64,000 bases of DNA, taken from contig NC_091260.1 of assembly GCF_042477335.2 (NCBI RefSeq), positions 58,243,501 to 58,307,500 on the forward strand, given 5' to 3'. The position numbers were made by a program, and so were the translations under genes. How positions within the stretch are numbered: the first letter of the stretch is position 1; the number at the start of each line of letters is the position of its first letter. The notes below the pieces were generated by a model. That model was not told the origin of the DNA and did no database searches. It saw nothing but the letters and a program-made list of their open reading frames with translations. This document shows positions 1-10,411 of this stretch, piece after piece. This DNA comes from Ovis canadensis. Taxonomy: Eukaryota; Chordata; Mammalia; Artiodactyla; Bovidae.

Positions 1-658
1 AAAATTCAATCTGAATTTGGCAATAAGGACTTTATGGTCTGAGCTACAGTCAGCTCTCAGACTTGTTTTTGCTGACTGTATACAGCTTCTCCATCTTTGG
101 CTGCAAAGAATATAATCAATCTGATTTGGGGGTTGACCATCTGGTGATGTCCATGTGTAGAGTCTTCCCTTTTGTTGCTGGAAGAGGGTGTTTGTTATGA
201 CCAGTGCATTCTCTTGGCAGAACTCTATTAACATTTGCCCTGCTTCATTCTGTACTCCAAGGCCAAATTTACTGTTACTTCAGGTATTTCTTGACTTCCT
301 ACTTATGCATTCCAATCCCCTATAATGAAAAGGACATCTTTTTTGGGTTTTAGTTCAAGAATGTCTTGTAGGTCTTCATAGAACTGTTCAACTTCCTCTT
401 CTTCAGTGTTACTGGTTGGGGCATAGACTTGGATTTCTGTAATATTAAATAGTTTGCCTTGGAAACAAACAGATATCCTTCTGTTGTTTTTGTGATTGCA
501 TCCAAGTACTGCATTTCAGACTCTTTTGTTGACTGTGATGACTATCCCATTTCTTCTATGTGATTCTTGCCCACAGTAGTAGATATAACGGTCATCTGAG
601 TTAAATTCACACACTCCAGTCCATCTTATTTCACTGATTCCTAGAATGTCGATGTTCA
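1..658 (-). mobile_element. BovB LINE fragment, endonuclease region, cut by window edge
   Basis: The reverse complement reads the APE-type endonuclease part of the BovB (RTE clade) polyprotein. It lines up along its length with 44041-44690 of the long BovB copy. The catalytic Ser-Asp-His triplet is still readable at 34-42, although frameshifts and stops elsewhere kill the frame. Homology stops at about 658, where longer copies continue into the 5' UTR, so this piece is truncated on that side and its other end lies outside the window. Confidence 0.9.
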
Positions 659-730
659 GTATTTTAACAGACAACAGAATCTTTCAAATTATTCTTTCTG
701 AATACTGTTCATTTTGCTGTTTAGTTTCTT

Positions 731-963
731 TATTTCCTTTCATTTTAATTTTTTAAAATTCATTTATTTTAATTGAAGATTAATAACCTTACAATATTAT
801 ATTTGTTTTGCTATACATCAACATGAATCCACCACAGGTATAAACATGTTCCCTATCCTGAAACCCCCTCCCTCCTCCCTCCCCATACCATCCCTCTCGG
901 TCGTCTCAGTGCACCAGCATCCGGTATTATGCATCGAACCTGAGCTGCCCAAAGATAAATAGC
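731..963 (-). mobile_element. Ruminant L1, 5'-truncated 3' UTR copy with 14-bp target duplication
   Basis: A T-rich start (the A tail on the minus strand) is followed by the C-rich polypyrimidine tract at about 865-890. On the L1 sense strand this is the G-rich 3' UTR tract of ruminant L1s. The 14-base word ctgtttagtttctt occurs at 717-730 and 964-977, exactly flanking the element, which is a clean target-site duplication. Only the 3' UTR is present, with no ORF2. Confidence 0.88.
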
Positions 964-1148
964 CTGTTTAGTTTCTTAATTAAAGAAAACACAAATAATG
1001 TATAATACATTTTTAAATAGCAACGAGTCATTTATACTACCTTTGTTTTCCTACTAAGTAGCATATAATCTCCTGTCTCAATTTTTCTAAGCCAAATGTT
1101 CACAGCACCTAAATGAAATTAGGCAAGTTAAAAACTTTAGGATCCATG

Positions 1149-1340
1149 AAAGTGAAAGTTGCTCAGTCATGTATGATTCTTTGCAACCCCATGGATATAC
1201 AGTCCATGGAATTCTCCAGGCCAGAATACTGGAGTAAGTAGCCGTTCCCTTCTCTGGAGGATGTTCCCCACCCAGGGATCCATCCCAGGTCTCCCACAAT
1301 GCAGGTGGATTCTTTACCAGCTGAGCCACCAGAGAAGCCT
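1149..1340 (-). mobile_element. Bov-tA SINE
   Basis: This is a tRNA-Glu-derived head (1290-1340, read on the minus strand) joined to the BovB-like 3' body and tail (1149-1290). It sits directly against a second, incomplete copy in the same orientation at 1341-1459. Confidence 0.88.
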
Positions 1341-1459
1341 AAGAATACTGGAGTGGGTAGCCTATCCCTTCTCCAGCGGATCTTCATGACTCAGGAATTG
1401 AACTGGTTGCTCCTGCATTGCAGGTGGATTGTTTACCAACTGAGCTCTCAGGGAAGCCC
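1341..1459 (-). mobile_element. Bov-tA SINE, head half only
   Basis: Head and first third of the body, ending abruptly where the next Bov-tA head begins. Its missing tail is not found on the far side of the neighbouring copy, so this is either a partial tandem dimer or an insertion that lost the rest. Confidence 0.8.
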
Positions 1460-1841
1460 ATTATAAAAGGGAAGGGTTAATTAATTCAAAGGAACAGAAA
1501 GAACAGAATATTCAATAAAACATGACTGGCTATTCATAATAAATTACTACTGTTATAGTAGATGTAAACTGAGGTATATAAGTATCAATAATTACACAAA
1601 ATATGATAGAATAAATATTCAAATAAAAGACCAAAATGATCAGGTGGCTAAAATACAAAATCCTTATATTTGCTTTACACAGAGACATATGGAAAAAAAA
1701 AATTGAAAGGATGGAAAAAGACTTCACTGTCCAAACTTCACAACCCAAAACGCAGTTGCTGTAAATATAGTGATATTTGATGTAATAACTTTTAATGCTA
1801 AAAAAACATACCATGTTAATCTAGACAGTATGTCTTCAGCT
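1460..1841. other. AT-rich stretch, nothing recognised
   Basis: No repeat, exon or RNA pattern that I can name. The longest open frames are unsupported and A/T-driven. Confidence 0.6.
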
Positions 1842-1850
1842 CAGTAGAAA

Positions 1851-2126
1851 CACTGCTGCTGCTGCTGCTATGTCGCTTTAGTCGTGTGCGACTCTGCGAC
1901 CCCATAGATGGCAACCCACCAGGCTCCGCCGCCCCTGGGATTCTCCAAGCAAGAATACTGGAGGGGGTTGCCATTTCCTTCTCCAATGCATGAAAGTGAA
2001 AAGTGAAAGTGAAGTCTCTCAGTCGTGTCTGACTCTTAGCAACCCCATGGACGGCAGCCTACCAGGCTCCTCCATCCATGGGATTTTCTAGGCAAGAGTA
2101 GTGGAGTGGGGTGCCATTGCCTTCTC
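1851..2126 (-). mobile_element. Bov-A2 SINE (dimeric) with 9-bp target duplication
   Basis: Two Bov-A monomers lie in tandem, with the GCT-repeat end (AGC tail on the minus strand) at 1852-1867. The flanks carry cagtagaaa at 1842-1850 and 2127-2135, a 9-base target duplication that fixes the boundaries. Confidence 0.9.
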
Positions 2127-2361
2127 CAGTAGAAAAGCTACACAATTGTAAATATAGATACATACAGCAGTGTGCCTTCAAATGGTTTTAATTGACAGAG
2201 TTATAGAGAAATCCAGTCTTCAAGAAACACGCTTTAAAATAACATCTGACAATGAATGCATCAAAATAGAAACTGAATGAAAAATGATATATCATAGAAA
2301 TACTTGTCAAATGTATTTAACAGTGCTTAACAATAAGTTTACTGATTCATGGGTATATGTT

Positions 2362-2690
2362 TGTATTAGCTAGTACTGTATTACTAATCCCCATAGACTG
2401 GTGAATTGAACAATAGGAATTTATTTTTCACAATCTGGAAGTTAGGAAAAACAAGATATCAGTTGACTTGTGAGAACTCCCTTCATGAATTGTTCATGGC
2501 TATATTTTTGCTGGTTCCTCTCATGGTGTAGAGAAAGAGGAAGCAAACTCTGGTGTCTTTTATAAGGGCACTAATCTTGTCATGAGTGTTGTATCTTCAC
2601 AATCTCATCTAAACCCAAGGTGCCATTCCAAATAACATACCTTGGGCCTAGGGCTTCAACATATGAGTCTGGAAGGTAGACAACCAGTCA
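2362..2690 (-). mobile_element. MLT1-like LTR (ERVL-MaLR), old solo copy
   Basis: The pattern of a MaLR LTR read backwards: the gtattag-type start at about 2364, the mid-block and the cttcaacatatgag block near 2655. It shares these landmarks with 36393-36733. It is heavily diverged, and no internal retroviral sequence follows. Confidence 0.6.
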
Positions 2691-2904
2691 AAGAAATATT
2701 AAAATAGAGGAAACTCTAAAAATTAATGAAATAGGCTTCTATTGCATGAGGCTAGAAAAAGCATAGTAAGTCAAGGTCAAATCATAGAAGGAAGTGAATA
2801 AAGAGCAAAAAATTGGTAATGAGTAAAATCAACATAGAGCAAAAATCAGTAAAGGGCAAAAATCAATAAAATAGGAAAATAGTACAATAAAGACTATTTT
2901 AAAT
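2691..2904. repeat. A-rich degenerate short tandem motif
   Basis: From about 2802 to 2880 a loose motif (g-a-g-c-a-a-a-a-a-t-c-a plus variants) recurs four to five times at 15-20 base spacing. It abuts the 3' end of the CCT6A pseudogene and may contain its decayed A tail, which I could not define. Confidence 0.35.
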
Positions 2905-3243
2905 ATAAATTTAGCTTACTTTATTTTTTCAATGACTATTTAATAACCAGGTAGATAACATATGCTTAGCCAATATTTTTATATCACTGAAGGTAAAGCA
3001 AAATGTCTTGTTTACTTGGTAAGTATAAGCTGCTGTATGTGGACACTACAGTGCAATTTTAAAAATACTGTAAATATAATTTCAGAACTTCAGAATCTGA
3101 ATAAGTGCCAGTGTTCTCTCCTTTTTTAATATGGGAAAAGAAAATCCTTTGAAGATCATTTGAAGCTTGGACCAAAATTCCATAGCTATATTATTAGGAT
3201 CACTCTATAGTCTTCAGGATTGAGATACAAGGGAAGCTTCAAT
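2905..3243 (-). pseudogene. Probable 3' UTR of the CCT6A processed pseudogene
   Basis: This lies immediately downstream (minus strand) of the pseudogene stop codon at 3246-3244 with no repeat boundary in between, so it is best read as the retained mRNA 3' UTR. An AATAAA lies at 2925-2920 on the minus strand. No clear A tail follows, so the true end is uncertain. Confidence 0.55.
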
Positions 3244-4832
3244 TCAACCTTTTAGAGAAGACATTCCAGCTCTCATGATCTCATCAACCAGGAGAATGTT
3301 GGTGGCAATCACAGTGCAGGAGTGAAGAAGCTGTTTCTTTACACAATAGTTATCCCGTATGCCTGCTTCTGCTGCTACCATTGGTTCACCAGTGTTCAAG
3401 TCCACACTCACAAGCTGACTGGATTCTGAATGTTCTGCTTGAACTTTAACTAGTGTTTCCTGAAGGTCAAAACCAGAGTTCTGAGCAAGAACCTTGTGAA
3501 TAATGAGCAATGCATCAGCAAATGCTTGAACTCCAAGCTGGGCCCTACCCTTTACACTGGGCTTGTATTTAACCAGGCCTTCTGCCATTGCCACTTCACT
3601 GCACCAGCACCTGGGACTACACAGCTATCATCAATTGCATTTTTAATAGCCCTCAAGCCAACTGTTATTGCATCTTTGATTTGAGTAAGCGTGTGCTTAT
3701 TTGGTCCTTTGATCAATAATGTGACAGAGTGAGGATTGTTACATTTCTCAATAAAGGTGAACTTCTCTTCTCCCAATGTATATTCATAGATAAGTCCTAC
3801 ATGTCCCAATCAGGATTTAGATCATCAAGAGGATTTAGGGCTATCCCACCACAAGCAAGAGTCAGCCTTTCCATGTTTCTCCTTTTAGCTCTGCACAGAG
3901 CTATTATGCCTTCTTTGGCAAGAGCATCTAAGGAAAAGGGATCAATTCCCTTTTGATTAATAACAGCAAAACCTTTATCTGAATTATCACAGACTTTCTT
4001 TTTCAGGTCGATTATTTTTTTAACTCTGTCTTCGATGAATTTCCTTTCAGCTTTCACTAATTTATCTCTCTCCTCTGCACTCTTGGAAATAAAGCCAGAA
4101 TTCACTTCTGTTTTTTCACATTCTAATGACACGTTGCATGTGAGGATGTATGCATCTTCTATTCTCTTCTTCATATCAGGATGCCATGCCCCATGGTCTA
4201 AAATAAGACCCCTGATTAAGCTTGTAAATGTTTCAGATTTATGTTTCATCTCCATGAGCTCAACCATGAAGAGGTCAATAGGTTCATCTTGTTTTTTAAT
4301 GGCCAAAATGGAGTCCACTACAGGCTCTGTTAAGACATCAGCAAGTTCAGCATGAACTTTAGTATGTAGAGATGTTCTGGCCATGTCTATAAGTGTTTCC
4401 CTGTCCATCTCTTTGCTTACTTTGACTTGTTCCAAAAACTGAAGTGCCTCTTCCTTTGCAGCTTCAAATCCTTCTGTAATTATTCTGGGATGAAGACCTT
4501 CAGAAATGTAGAGATCTGCCTGCTTCGGCAGCTCTCCAATGATGAGGACATTGGAAGTGGTACCATCACCAGGTATGTCATCCTGGGCTGTTGCTACTTT
4601 GGCTATTAAGGAGACTGTTGGGTGTTGCATTTGCATTTCATGAAGCTGCACATTTCCATCTTTAGTGAGTTGATGGCTCCAGCACCAGAAACAAGCATCT
4701 TCATGGTGCCCTTAGGTCCCAGGTTGGTCCTCAGCACGTCCTGCAGCCCCTGGCCCATGGTGATGTTGACCACCAACACTGCCTGGGCTTGGGCCACCTT
4801 GGTCTTGGGGTTCAGGGTTTCACGGCCACCAT
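3244..4832 (-). pseudogene. CCT6A: CCT6A (TRiC/CCT zeta subunit) processed pseudogene
   Basis: Over nearly the full ~530-residue length the minus strand encodes a group II chaperonin zeta subunit, the ATP-dependent cytosolic ring that folds actin and tubulin. The N-terminal ATP-site block [15 protein letters not shown] (about 4690-4740), the [14 protein letters not shown] block (about 4530-4580) and the C-terminal end MSSLKG plus TGA at 3246-3244 are all visible. The coding sequence is continuous with no introns, so this is a retrocopy of mRNA. Reading it needs four repairs: -1 just after the start ATG (4832-4830), -1 near 4664, a loss of about 4 bases near 3808 and -1 near 3598. The longest surviving piece is 284 codons (3797-4651). 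It retains its 3' UTR but no recognisable promoter. The high similarity over the whole length suggests a fairly recent copy. CCT6B is the alternative parent but less likely. It is not expected to make a working subunit. Confidence 0.93.
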
Positions 4833-5451
4833 AGCTGACCCAGCAGAGGAAGATAAGGGGATGTGGCATGGTGAAAAGTCTTGAGCCCAAATTTAGTTTA
4901 CTTTAAAGCTGATAAAATAATGCAAGACAGACTGATGAGGAAGAAAAAACAGAAAATTATTTATATAAGCATGCAAAAGAAACCATGACTAATAGTTACA
5001 ATGTTAACAAGATAAGTTATTATGCAAAATTTTACACCGATAAACTTGGCTCCTTAGATGAAATGGTTGAACAGATTCCTAAGAAAATGTAATTTGACAG
5101 TGATATAAAAAGAAAAAAAAAGTACTTCATATTTCAAAACCTATTAAATAAAAGGTTTTTTTATGAAAATTTCTGGCACAAAAGGATTCACTATTTTAAA
5201 CTTGTAGATGTTCTAAGCATTCTTCTATGCATTTTTTTAATGACAAATATCAGTTTGGCCTCCAGACTCAAAGAAAGACTGAAAAGAGACAAAAGGAGAT
5301 TGAAAAAGAGACAGATCACTCCAGTTTACTATGTAGCAGTTTCAACTAGCAAGGATACTTACACAGGAAGTTTTTCTTGGGCAGCCACAAGATCAGTCGG
5401 TCTCTGCACCCACCCACCAGAATCTTAAATGTTTTTACTGAGATCTAAATC
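4833..5451. other. Pseudogene 5' flank, no feature recognised
   Basis: About 4833-4860 probably belongs to the CCT6A mRNA 5' UTR (pyrimidine-rich on the minus strand). Beyond that the sequence is AT-rich with no element I can name. The 62-codon open frame at 5240-5428 has no recognisable product. Confidence 0.5.
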
Positions 5452-5675
5452 GATGGAGGAGCCTGGTGGGCTGCAGTCCATGAGGTCACTAAGAGTCGGA
5501 CACAACTGAGGACTTCACTTTCACTTTTCACTTGCATGCATTGGAGAAGGAAATGGCAACCCACTCCAGTATTCTTGCCTGGAGAATCCCAGGGACAGAG
5601 GAGCCTGGTGGGCTGCTGTCTATGGGGTCGCACAGAGTCGGACACGACTGAAGTGACTTAGCAGCAGCAGCAGCA
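5452..5675 (+). mobile_element. Bov-A2 SINE, 5'-truncated, with AGC tail
   Basis: It lacks the first ~45 bases of the first monomer, has a complete second monomer, and ends in an AGC run at 5660-5677. A second Bov-A2 inserted immediately beside this tail. Confidence 0.88.
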
Positions 5676-5688
5676 GCAAACCAGGTTC

Positions 5689-5948
5689 GGAGAAGGCATG
5701 GCAACCCACTCCAGTACTCTGGCCTGGAAAATCCCATGGACAGAGGAGCCTGGTAGGCTGCAGTCCATGGGGTTGCTAAGAGTCCGGCATGACTGAGCGA
5801 CTTCACTTTCACTTTTCACTTTTATGCATTGGAGAAGGAAATAGAAACCCACTCCAGTATTCTTGCCTGGAGAATCCCAGGGACAGAGGAGCCTGGTGGG
5901 CTGCCATCTATGGGGTCACACAGAGTTGGACATGACTGAAGCGACTTA
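5689..5948 (+). mobile_element. Bov-A2 SINE, full dimer, 13-bp target duplication
   Basis: Both monomers are present. The flanks gcaaaccaggttc (5676-5688) and gcaaaccgggttc (5949-5961) match at 12 of 13 positions. The target lies at the AGC tail end of the preceding Bov-A2, so this copy is the younger of the two. Confidence 0.9.
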
Positions 5949-5961
5949 GCAAACCGGGTTC

Positions 5962-6484
5962 AGTCACATACAGTCCATATGGTCTCAACAACACATTGCT
6001 TTCTTAAGGCTACTTCCTTGAAATGGCTCTGACTTTGGCAATGCTGGGTGACCTTACATTCCAAGGACAAGGGTAGGGGTGGGAGCTTCTGGATAGATCC
6101 AGCTCACAAGTCAACAGATTGTCACATCCTCTCCACAACCTCCTCCAATAGCAAAATATCTTTTTTTTTTTCTTCTGTATTTCAGGAAACATAAAAATGA
6201 GAAGCATTATATTTTACTCTGGGAAGTGATCAAAACCTTTTCATCAAAACCTAAAAACTAAGTTTAAAAATGAAACATTAAAAATATATCTAATAAAGAT
6301 GGGAGAAAAATCTTAAACAAAATATTAATAACAGCCAAATATATAAATTGAACTGTTCCAGGAGTGCAAAGGAGATTTAATATTTAAAAAAAAAATCTGC
6401 CAGGCTCTGTTTAGAATGCAGATATGTAGACTCTGGAAGCATCAGTATCATCATTTCCACTCTTAAAACAAAAGAAAATTCTGC
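5962..6484. other. No feature recognised
   Basis: Anonymous AT-rich sequence with a T run at 6161-6171 and an A run near 6386. No repeat family or exon could be assigned. Confidence 0.5.
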
Positions 6485-6558
6485 AATTTTCAACAGCATG
6501 GATGAAATTGGAGGGATTATGTTAAGTGAAATAATCCTGATATTAAAGAAATATATAA
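6485..6558 (+). mobile_element. Old L1M 3' region, left part, split by BovB tail
   Basis: A diverged L1 3' end with the block around caacatggat and the motif gttaagtgaaataa. It continues after the interposed BovB tail at 6770, so the L1 was here first. Confidence 0.65.
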
Positions 6559-6769
6559 TGACTCACTGGAAAAACCCCTGATACTGGGAAAGATTGAAGG
6601 CAGGAGGAGAAGGGGATGACAGAGGATAACATGGTTGGATGGCATCACTGACTCGATGGACATGAGTTTGAGCAAGCTCCAGGAGTTGGTGGTGGACAGG
6701 GAAGCCTGTTGTGCTGTAGTCTATGGGGTCACAAACAGTCACACATGACTCAGTGACTGAACTGAACTG
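6559..6769 (+). mobile_element. BovB LINE 3' end (ART2-like)
   Basis: The last ~210 bases of BovB, covering the C-terminal codons and the short 3' UTR, ending in the actga-type repeat tail at 6757-6769. It is inserted in an older L1. I could not find a clean target duplication. Confidence 0.88.
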
Positions 6770-7145
6770 TATGATTCTCACTTCTATGTGGAATCTAAAA
6801 AAGTTAAATTCATGGAGCTAGAGAGTAGAACAATTGTTACCAGGGGCCAAGAGATGGGAAAATGAGACATATTAGTCAAAGTGCATGAACATTAAATTAT
6901 AAGATGGGTGAGTTCTAGACATAGCATAAAACATGGTGATTAGAGTTAATAATATGGTATTGTATATTTGAAATTTGTTAAGAAAGCATATCTTAATTGT
7001 TCTCACTATATAAAATGCAACAATGTGAGGTGATAGCCTGATTGTGGCAATCATTTCCAAATATATACATATATAAATTCATCATGTTATATACTTTAAG
7101 CATATACAATTTTGCCAATTATATACCAATAAATTTGGTAAAAAA
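6770..7145 (+). mobile_element. Old L1M 3' UTR, right part
   Basis: It continues the L1 interrupted at 6558 (tctatgtggaatctaaaaaa landmark at about 6783) through to a degenerate A-rich end with aataaa near 7129. It is strongly diverged and 3' UTR only. Confidence 0.65.
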
Positions 7146-7433
7146 TAAACCAAATCAAATAAAAATAGATAATTTCTAAAATAACAAATAACCTTGAACT
7201 TATGAAACTTAAAAGCCTAGGTCACAGGGCAACCAGCAAATGAGAAATCTAAGGAAAATAGGTGCCTATAAGGAAAGGCAGAATTCAAACTCTTGCCTAC
7301 ATGGAGCAATTATTGGTTTACTATTACTTGTAAGAACAATTTTATCTTGGAAATTGCTAAAAGCTGACTGAATGAACATCAGGATATGGAACTCCTTGGA
7401 CGTATAAACACAAGAAAAAAATGGCATTCACTC
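7146..7433. other. No feature recognised
   Basis: Anonymous sequence between an L1 end and a BovB insertion site. No coding or repeat pattern seen. Confidence 0.5.
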
Positions 7434-7443
7434 AGGGCTACTA

Positions 7444-7946
7444 GACATGGTATTAAAAAGCAGACATAACTTTGCCAACAAAGGTCTGTCTAGTCAAAGC
7501 TATGGTTTTTCCAGTAGTCATGTATGGATGTGAAAGTTGGACTATAAAGAAATCTGAGAGCTGAAGAATTGATGCTTTTGAACTGTGGTGCTGGAGAAGA
7601 CTCTTGAGAATCCCTTGGACTGGAAGGAGATCCAACCAGTCCATCCTAAAGGAGATCAGTCCTGGGTGTTCATTGGTTGGACTGATGCTGAAGCTGAAAC
7701 TCCAATACTTTGGCCACCTGATGGGAAGAACTGACTCATTTGAAAAGACCCTGATCCTGGGAAAGATTGAGGGCAGGAGGAGAAGGGAACAACAGAGGAT
7801 GAGATGGTTGGATGGCATCACTGACTCAATGGACATGAGTTTGAGTAAACTTTGGGAGTTGATGATGGACAGGGAGGCCTGGTGTGCTGCAATCCATGGG
7901 GTCACAAAGAGTCGGACACAATTGAGCAATTGAACTGAACTGAACA
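7444..7946 (+). mobile_element. BovB LINE 3' end, 10-bp target duplication
   Basis: It encodes the C-terminal domain after the reverse transcriptase (block [16 protein letters not shown] at about 7585-7620), then the 3' UTR and actga tail. The flanks agggctacta at 7434-7443 and 7947-7956 are identical. A 109-codon frame survives on the plus strand and a 164-codon antisense frame lies opposite. Confidence 0.92.
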
Positions 7947-8114
7947 AGGGCTACTATCCTTTTCTCTTCAGGTATTCATGAGAATGACTGGAAGCAGGAT
8001 CAGAGAACAGAGAACGTTCTTTGTGGAGCAGGTTTAGAGAAAGGAAACACCTCTCTCTGCAAGAAAGATATTTGGTGATTCCCAATTCTCCCTCATAGTT
8101 TATCTGGAAAACAA

Positions 8115-8262
8115 TGTGTGTGCATATTCAGTCACGGCCAGCTATTTGCCACCCCATGGACTGTAGCCAACCAAGCGTCTCTACCCATGGAATTTTCCAG
8201 GCAAGAATACTGTAGTGGGTTGCAATTTCCTACTCCAGAGGGTCTTCCCAACCCAGGTATTA
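8115..8262 (-). mobile_element. Bov-tA SINE, tRNA head mostly missing
   Basis: The tail and body are readable on the minus strand. Homology ends at about 8262, before the head is complete. Confidence 0.75.
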
Positions 8263-8747
8263 AGCAATGAAAACAACTAAAACATCTAATCCAGAGACTA
8301 AACAGCTACTTCTGTAGCCTCACAAAGGCACCTGGGCTTCTTCCCCAACAAAGGCAGTTTAGCGTCATGTGTGTGTTAGAATTAACAGATTCACCAAAGA
8401 ACACACTTTTTTTTTTCACCTAATTTTACACATTCCTTTTCCTTCCTAATAAATCCCATGACATTCCCTTGACAGTCTTACAGAAGCCATGAAGTTAACT
8501 GATTATTAACTCTGCTGGCCCTGAAGATACCAAAGTTAAATATATTTTTAAGGCCGGCAGCAATATTTTGAGCTGAAACCTTAAATCTCAGAACTTATTC
8601 TGAGAGTTACTCAGAGGCTTTGGAAACAGTCAGCCTTCCTCACTGACACCACTAGCTACAGAGTATCATAATACAGAGTATCATATCACTTAGTCTCCTA
8701 AATTCTAGTAGTATTCCTCATGGTCTACTTTGAGTAGATTGAAATAC
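8263..8747. other. No feature recognised
   Basis: Anonymous sequence with a short duplicated word (acagagtatcata) at about 8656 and 8672. No gene or repeat family assigned. Confidence 0.5.
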
Positions 8748-9207
8748 GGCCAAGAAAGAAAAATTATTGCCAACCTAGATAGTATATTCAAAAGCAGAGA
8801 CATTACTTTGCCAACAAAGGTCCATTTAGTCCCTTGGACTGCAAGAGAGTCCCTTGGACTGCAAGAGAGTCCCTTGGACTGCAGGAAGATCCAACCAGTC
8901 CATTCTGAAGGAGATCAGCCCTGGGATTTCTTTGGAAGGAATGATGCTAAAGCTGAAACTCCAGTACTTTGGCCACCTCATGTGAACAGTTCACTCATTG
9001 GAAAAGACTCTGATGCTGGGAGGGATTGGGGGCAGGAGGAGAACAGGACAACAGAGGATGAGATGGCTGGATGGCATCACTGACTCAATTGACATGAGTC
9101 TGAGTGAACTCCGGGTGTTGGTGACGGACAGGGAGGCCTGGAGTGCTGCGATTCATGGGGTTGCAAAGAGTCCGATACAACTGAGTGACTGAACTGAACT
9201 GAACTGA
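8748..9207 (+). mobile_element. BovB LINE 3' end with internal deletion and local triplication
   Basis: It starts at the end of the reverse transcriptase region, then jumps at about 8828 over roughly 110 bases present in other copies (compare 7480-7600). At the joint a 20-base unit is repeated 2.7 times (8831-8890). The remaining C-terminal part and actga tail to 9207 are regular. Confidence 0.9.
8831..8890 (+). repeat. 20-bp tandem repeat (2.7 copies) inside BovB
   Basis: The unit cccttggactgcaagagagt occupies 8831-8850 and 8851-8870, with a partial third copy from 8871. The same 20 bases occur once in other BovB copies (for example near 35185), so this is a local expansion. Confidence 0.92.
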
Positions 9208-9251
9208 GGGCACTTGGGCAGTGTCAGTTACTTTGCTTCAGATCATAAAAG

Positions 9252-9329
9252 TTTTTGGCAGTTCATACTGAGCAAGACCTAAACATTGCTGAATATCAAT
9301 AAATGCAAACTGCCAGTATGAGCCAAAAA
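9252..9329. repeat. Imperfect inverted repeat (16-bp stem, 3-base bulge, 43-base loop)
   Basis: The arm at 9252-9270 pairs with 9314-9329, leaving a 3-base bulge. It could be the end of an unrecognised MITE-like element or chance. The rest of 9208-9703 holds nothing I can name apart from a short gat run near 9341. Confidence 0.5.
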
Positions 9330-9703
9330 TTGACATATGACGATGATGATGACACAAATGCAAGATGCTACTGAATAGCAAAGGGAATTAATTAGGCAGA
9401 GGTAGGCTCAAATTTACAGTCTTTTAAAATATATTTTAATCAGTTTTAAGGGAAAACCATTCAGTAAGGTATTTCAAAGTAAAATTGGAATTTTGAAAGT
9501 AAATCCTTTAAGTAGGAAAAGCATGATTAAAGTACTTAATTGCATCCTTGTAATCAGTCACAAAGAAAAGAAACTTAAGTTAAAATCTAGAAATGACCCA
9601 ATTCAGAGTCCAGGGAATATTACCAATATTACCAATTTTCTACCTTTCTTCACTCTGATTTAATAATATGTGCATAAGCATCCATTAAAAACAAACTTCA
9701 TAA

Positions 9704-9822
9704 GTCTGCAGCTGCACCAATCTGAACACACCCAATCTTGTCTAATCTTGGAAGTTAAGCATGATTGTATCTGGTTAGTACTTGGATAGGAGATTACCTG
9801 GAAATACTGTATTCTGAAACCT
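9704..9822 (+). pseudogene. 5S rRNA retropseudogene
   Basis: The whole ~120-base 5S rRNA is recognisable, from a degraded gtctacggcc-type start through the aatcttggaagttaagca block (9751-9770) and the ggttagtacttggat block (9773-9788) to the 3' end. Many differences are C-to-T or G-to-A changes, as expected from CpG decay. An A-rich stretch at 9827-9846 follows directly, suggesting retroposition rather than a tandem array member. The internal control region (box A, IE, box C) is mutated, so transcription is unlikely. A and C boxes are judged from known 5S structure. Confidence 0.9.
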
Positions 9823-9846
9823 CGTTAAAAAAAGAAAGAAAAAGAG

Positions 9847-10411
9847 ATCAGAAATATTGTTTGATTGTTTGCTACAGTGAACAGGCTAGACAGAAACAGT
9901 GACTTCCTCCATTTTCTACATTATAAGTCTCCATTAATTCTGTAAGATTAAGTACTAAAGTTTCTATGTTCTTAAAAGTGACTCATTTTCTTATTTCATT
10001 GGGTCCAAAAACACTTATTTTTTTTACTTCCTGTTATTAGCCGTTTATTAATTTTCAATACATATCTTTTCCTCCAGTATAGTATATATAAGACAAAATA
10101 ACTTCAGATGAAAATAGCTTCTCAAAAACTTACCTTTCTTTATAAAAGTAATTTTGAGAAAATATGTATAATAAAAATAAATAAATCAGTTGTGAATTTA
10201 TAAAAATATGTTTGTGTATGTTTGTGTGTGTGTTTACTTAGCAATATGATTTAGGAGAGTTATTAAATACTAATTTTTTAAAGCAACTATCACTAAATTA
10301 ACCCAATTGAAGATATTTTTCCAGAAATTTAAAAAAAAACACTATAAAATAGAATTAGGTGACAACTAAAACATATATACATCTATATTTAACTCTGTAT
10401 ACACTCCCTCT
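9847..10411. other. AT-rich, short TG run only
   Basis: Contains a (tg)n-like stretch at about 10207-10232. No other element recognised. Confidence 0.5.

Noticed and set aside
3797..4651. 284-codon open frame encoding most of a chaperonin subunit
   Set aside because: It is one fragment of the CCT6A processed pseudogene. Adjacent parts of the same protein are in other frames and no introns exist, so it is not a functional gene.
9704..9822. Functional 5S rRNA gene
   Set aside because: Dozens of substitutions including the internal promoter region, plus an A-rich tail and no terminator-like T run at the 3' end.
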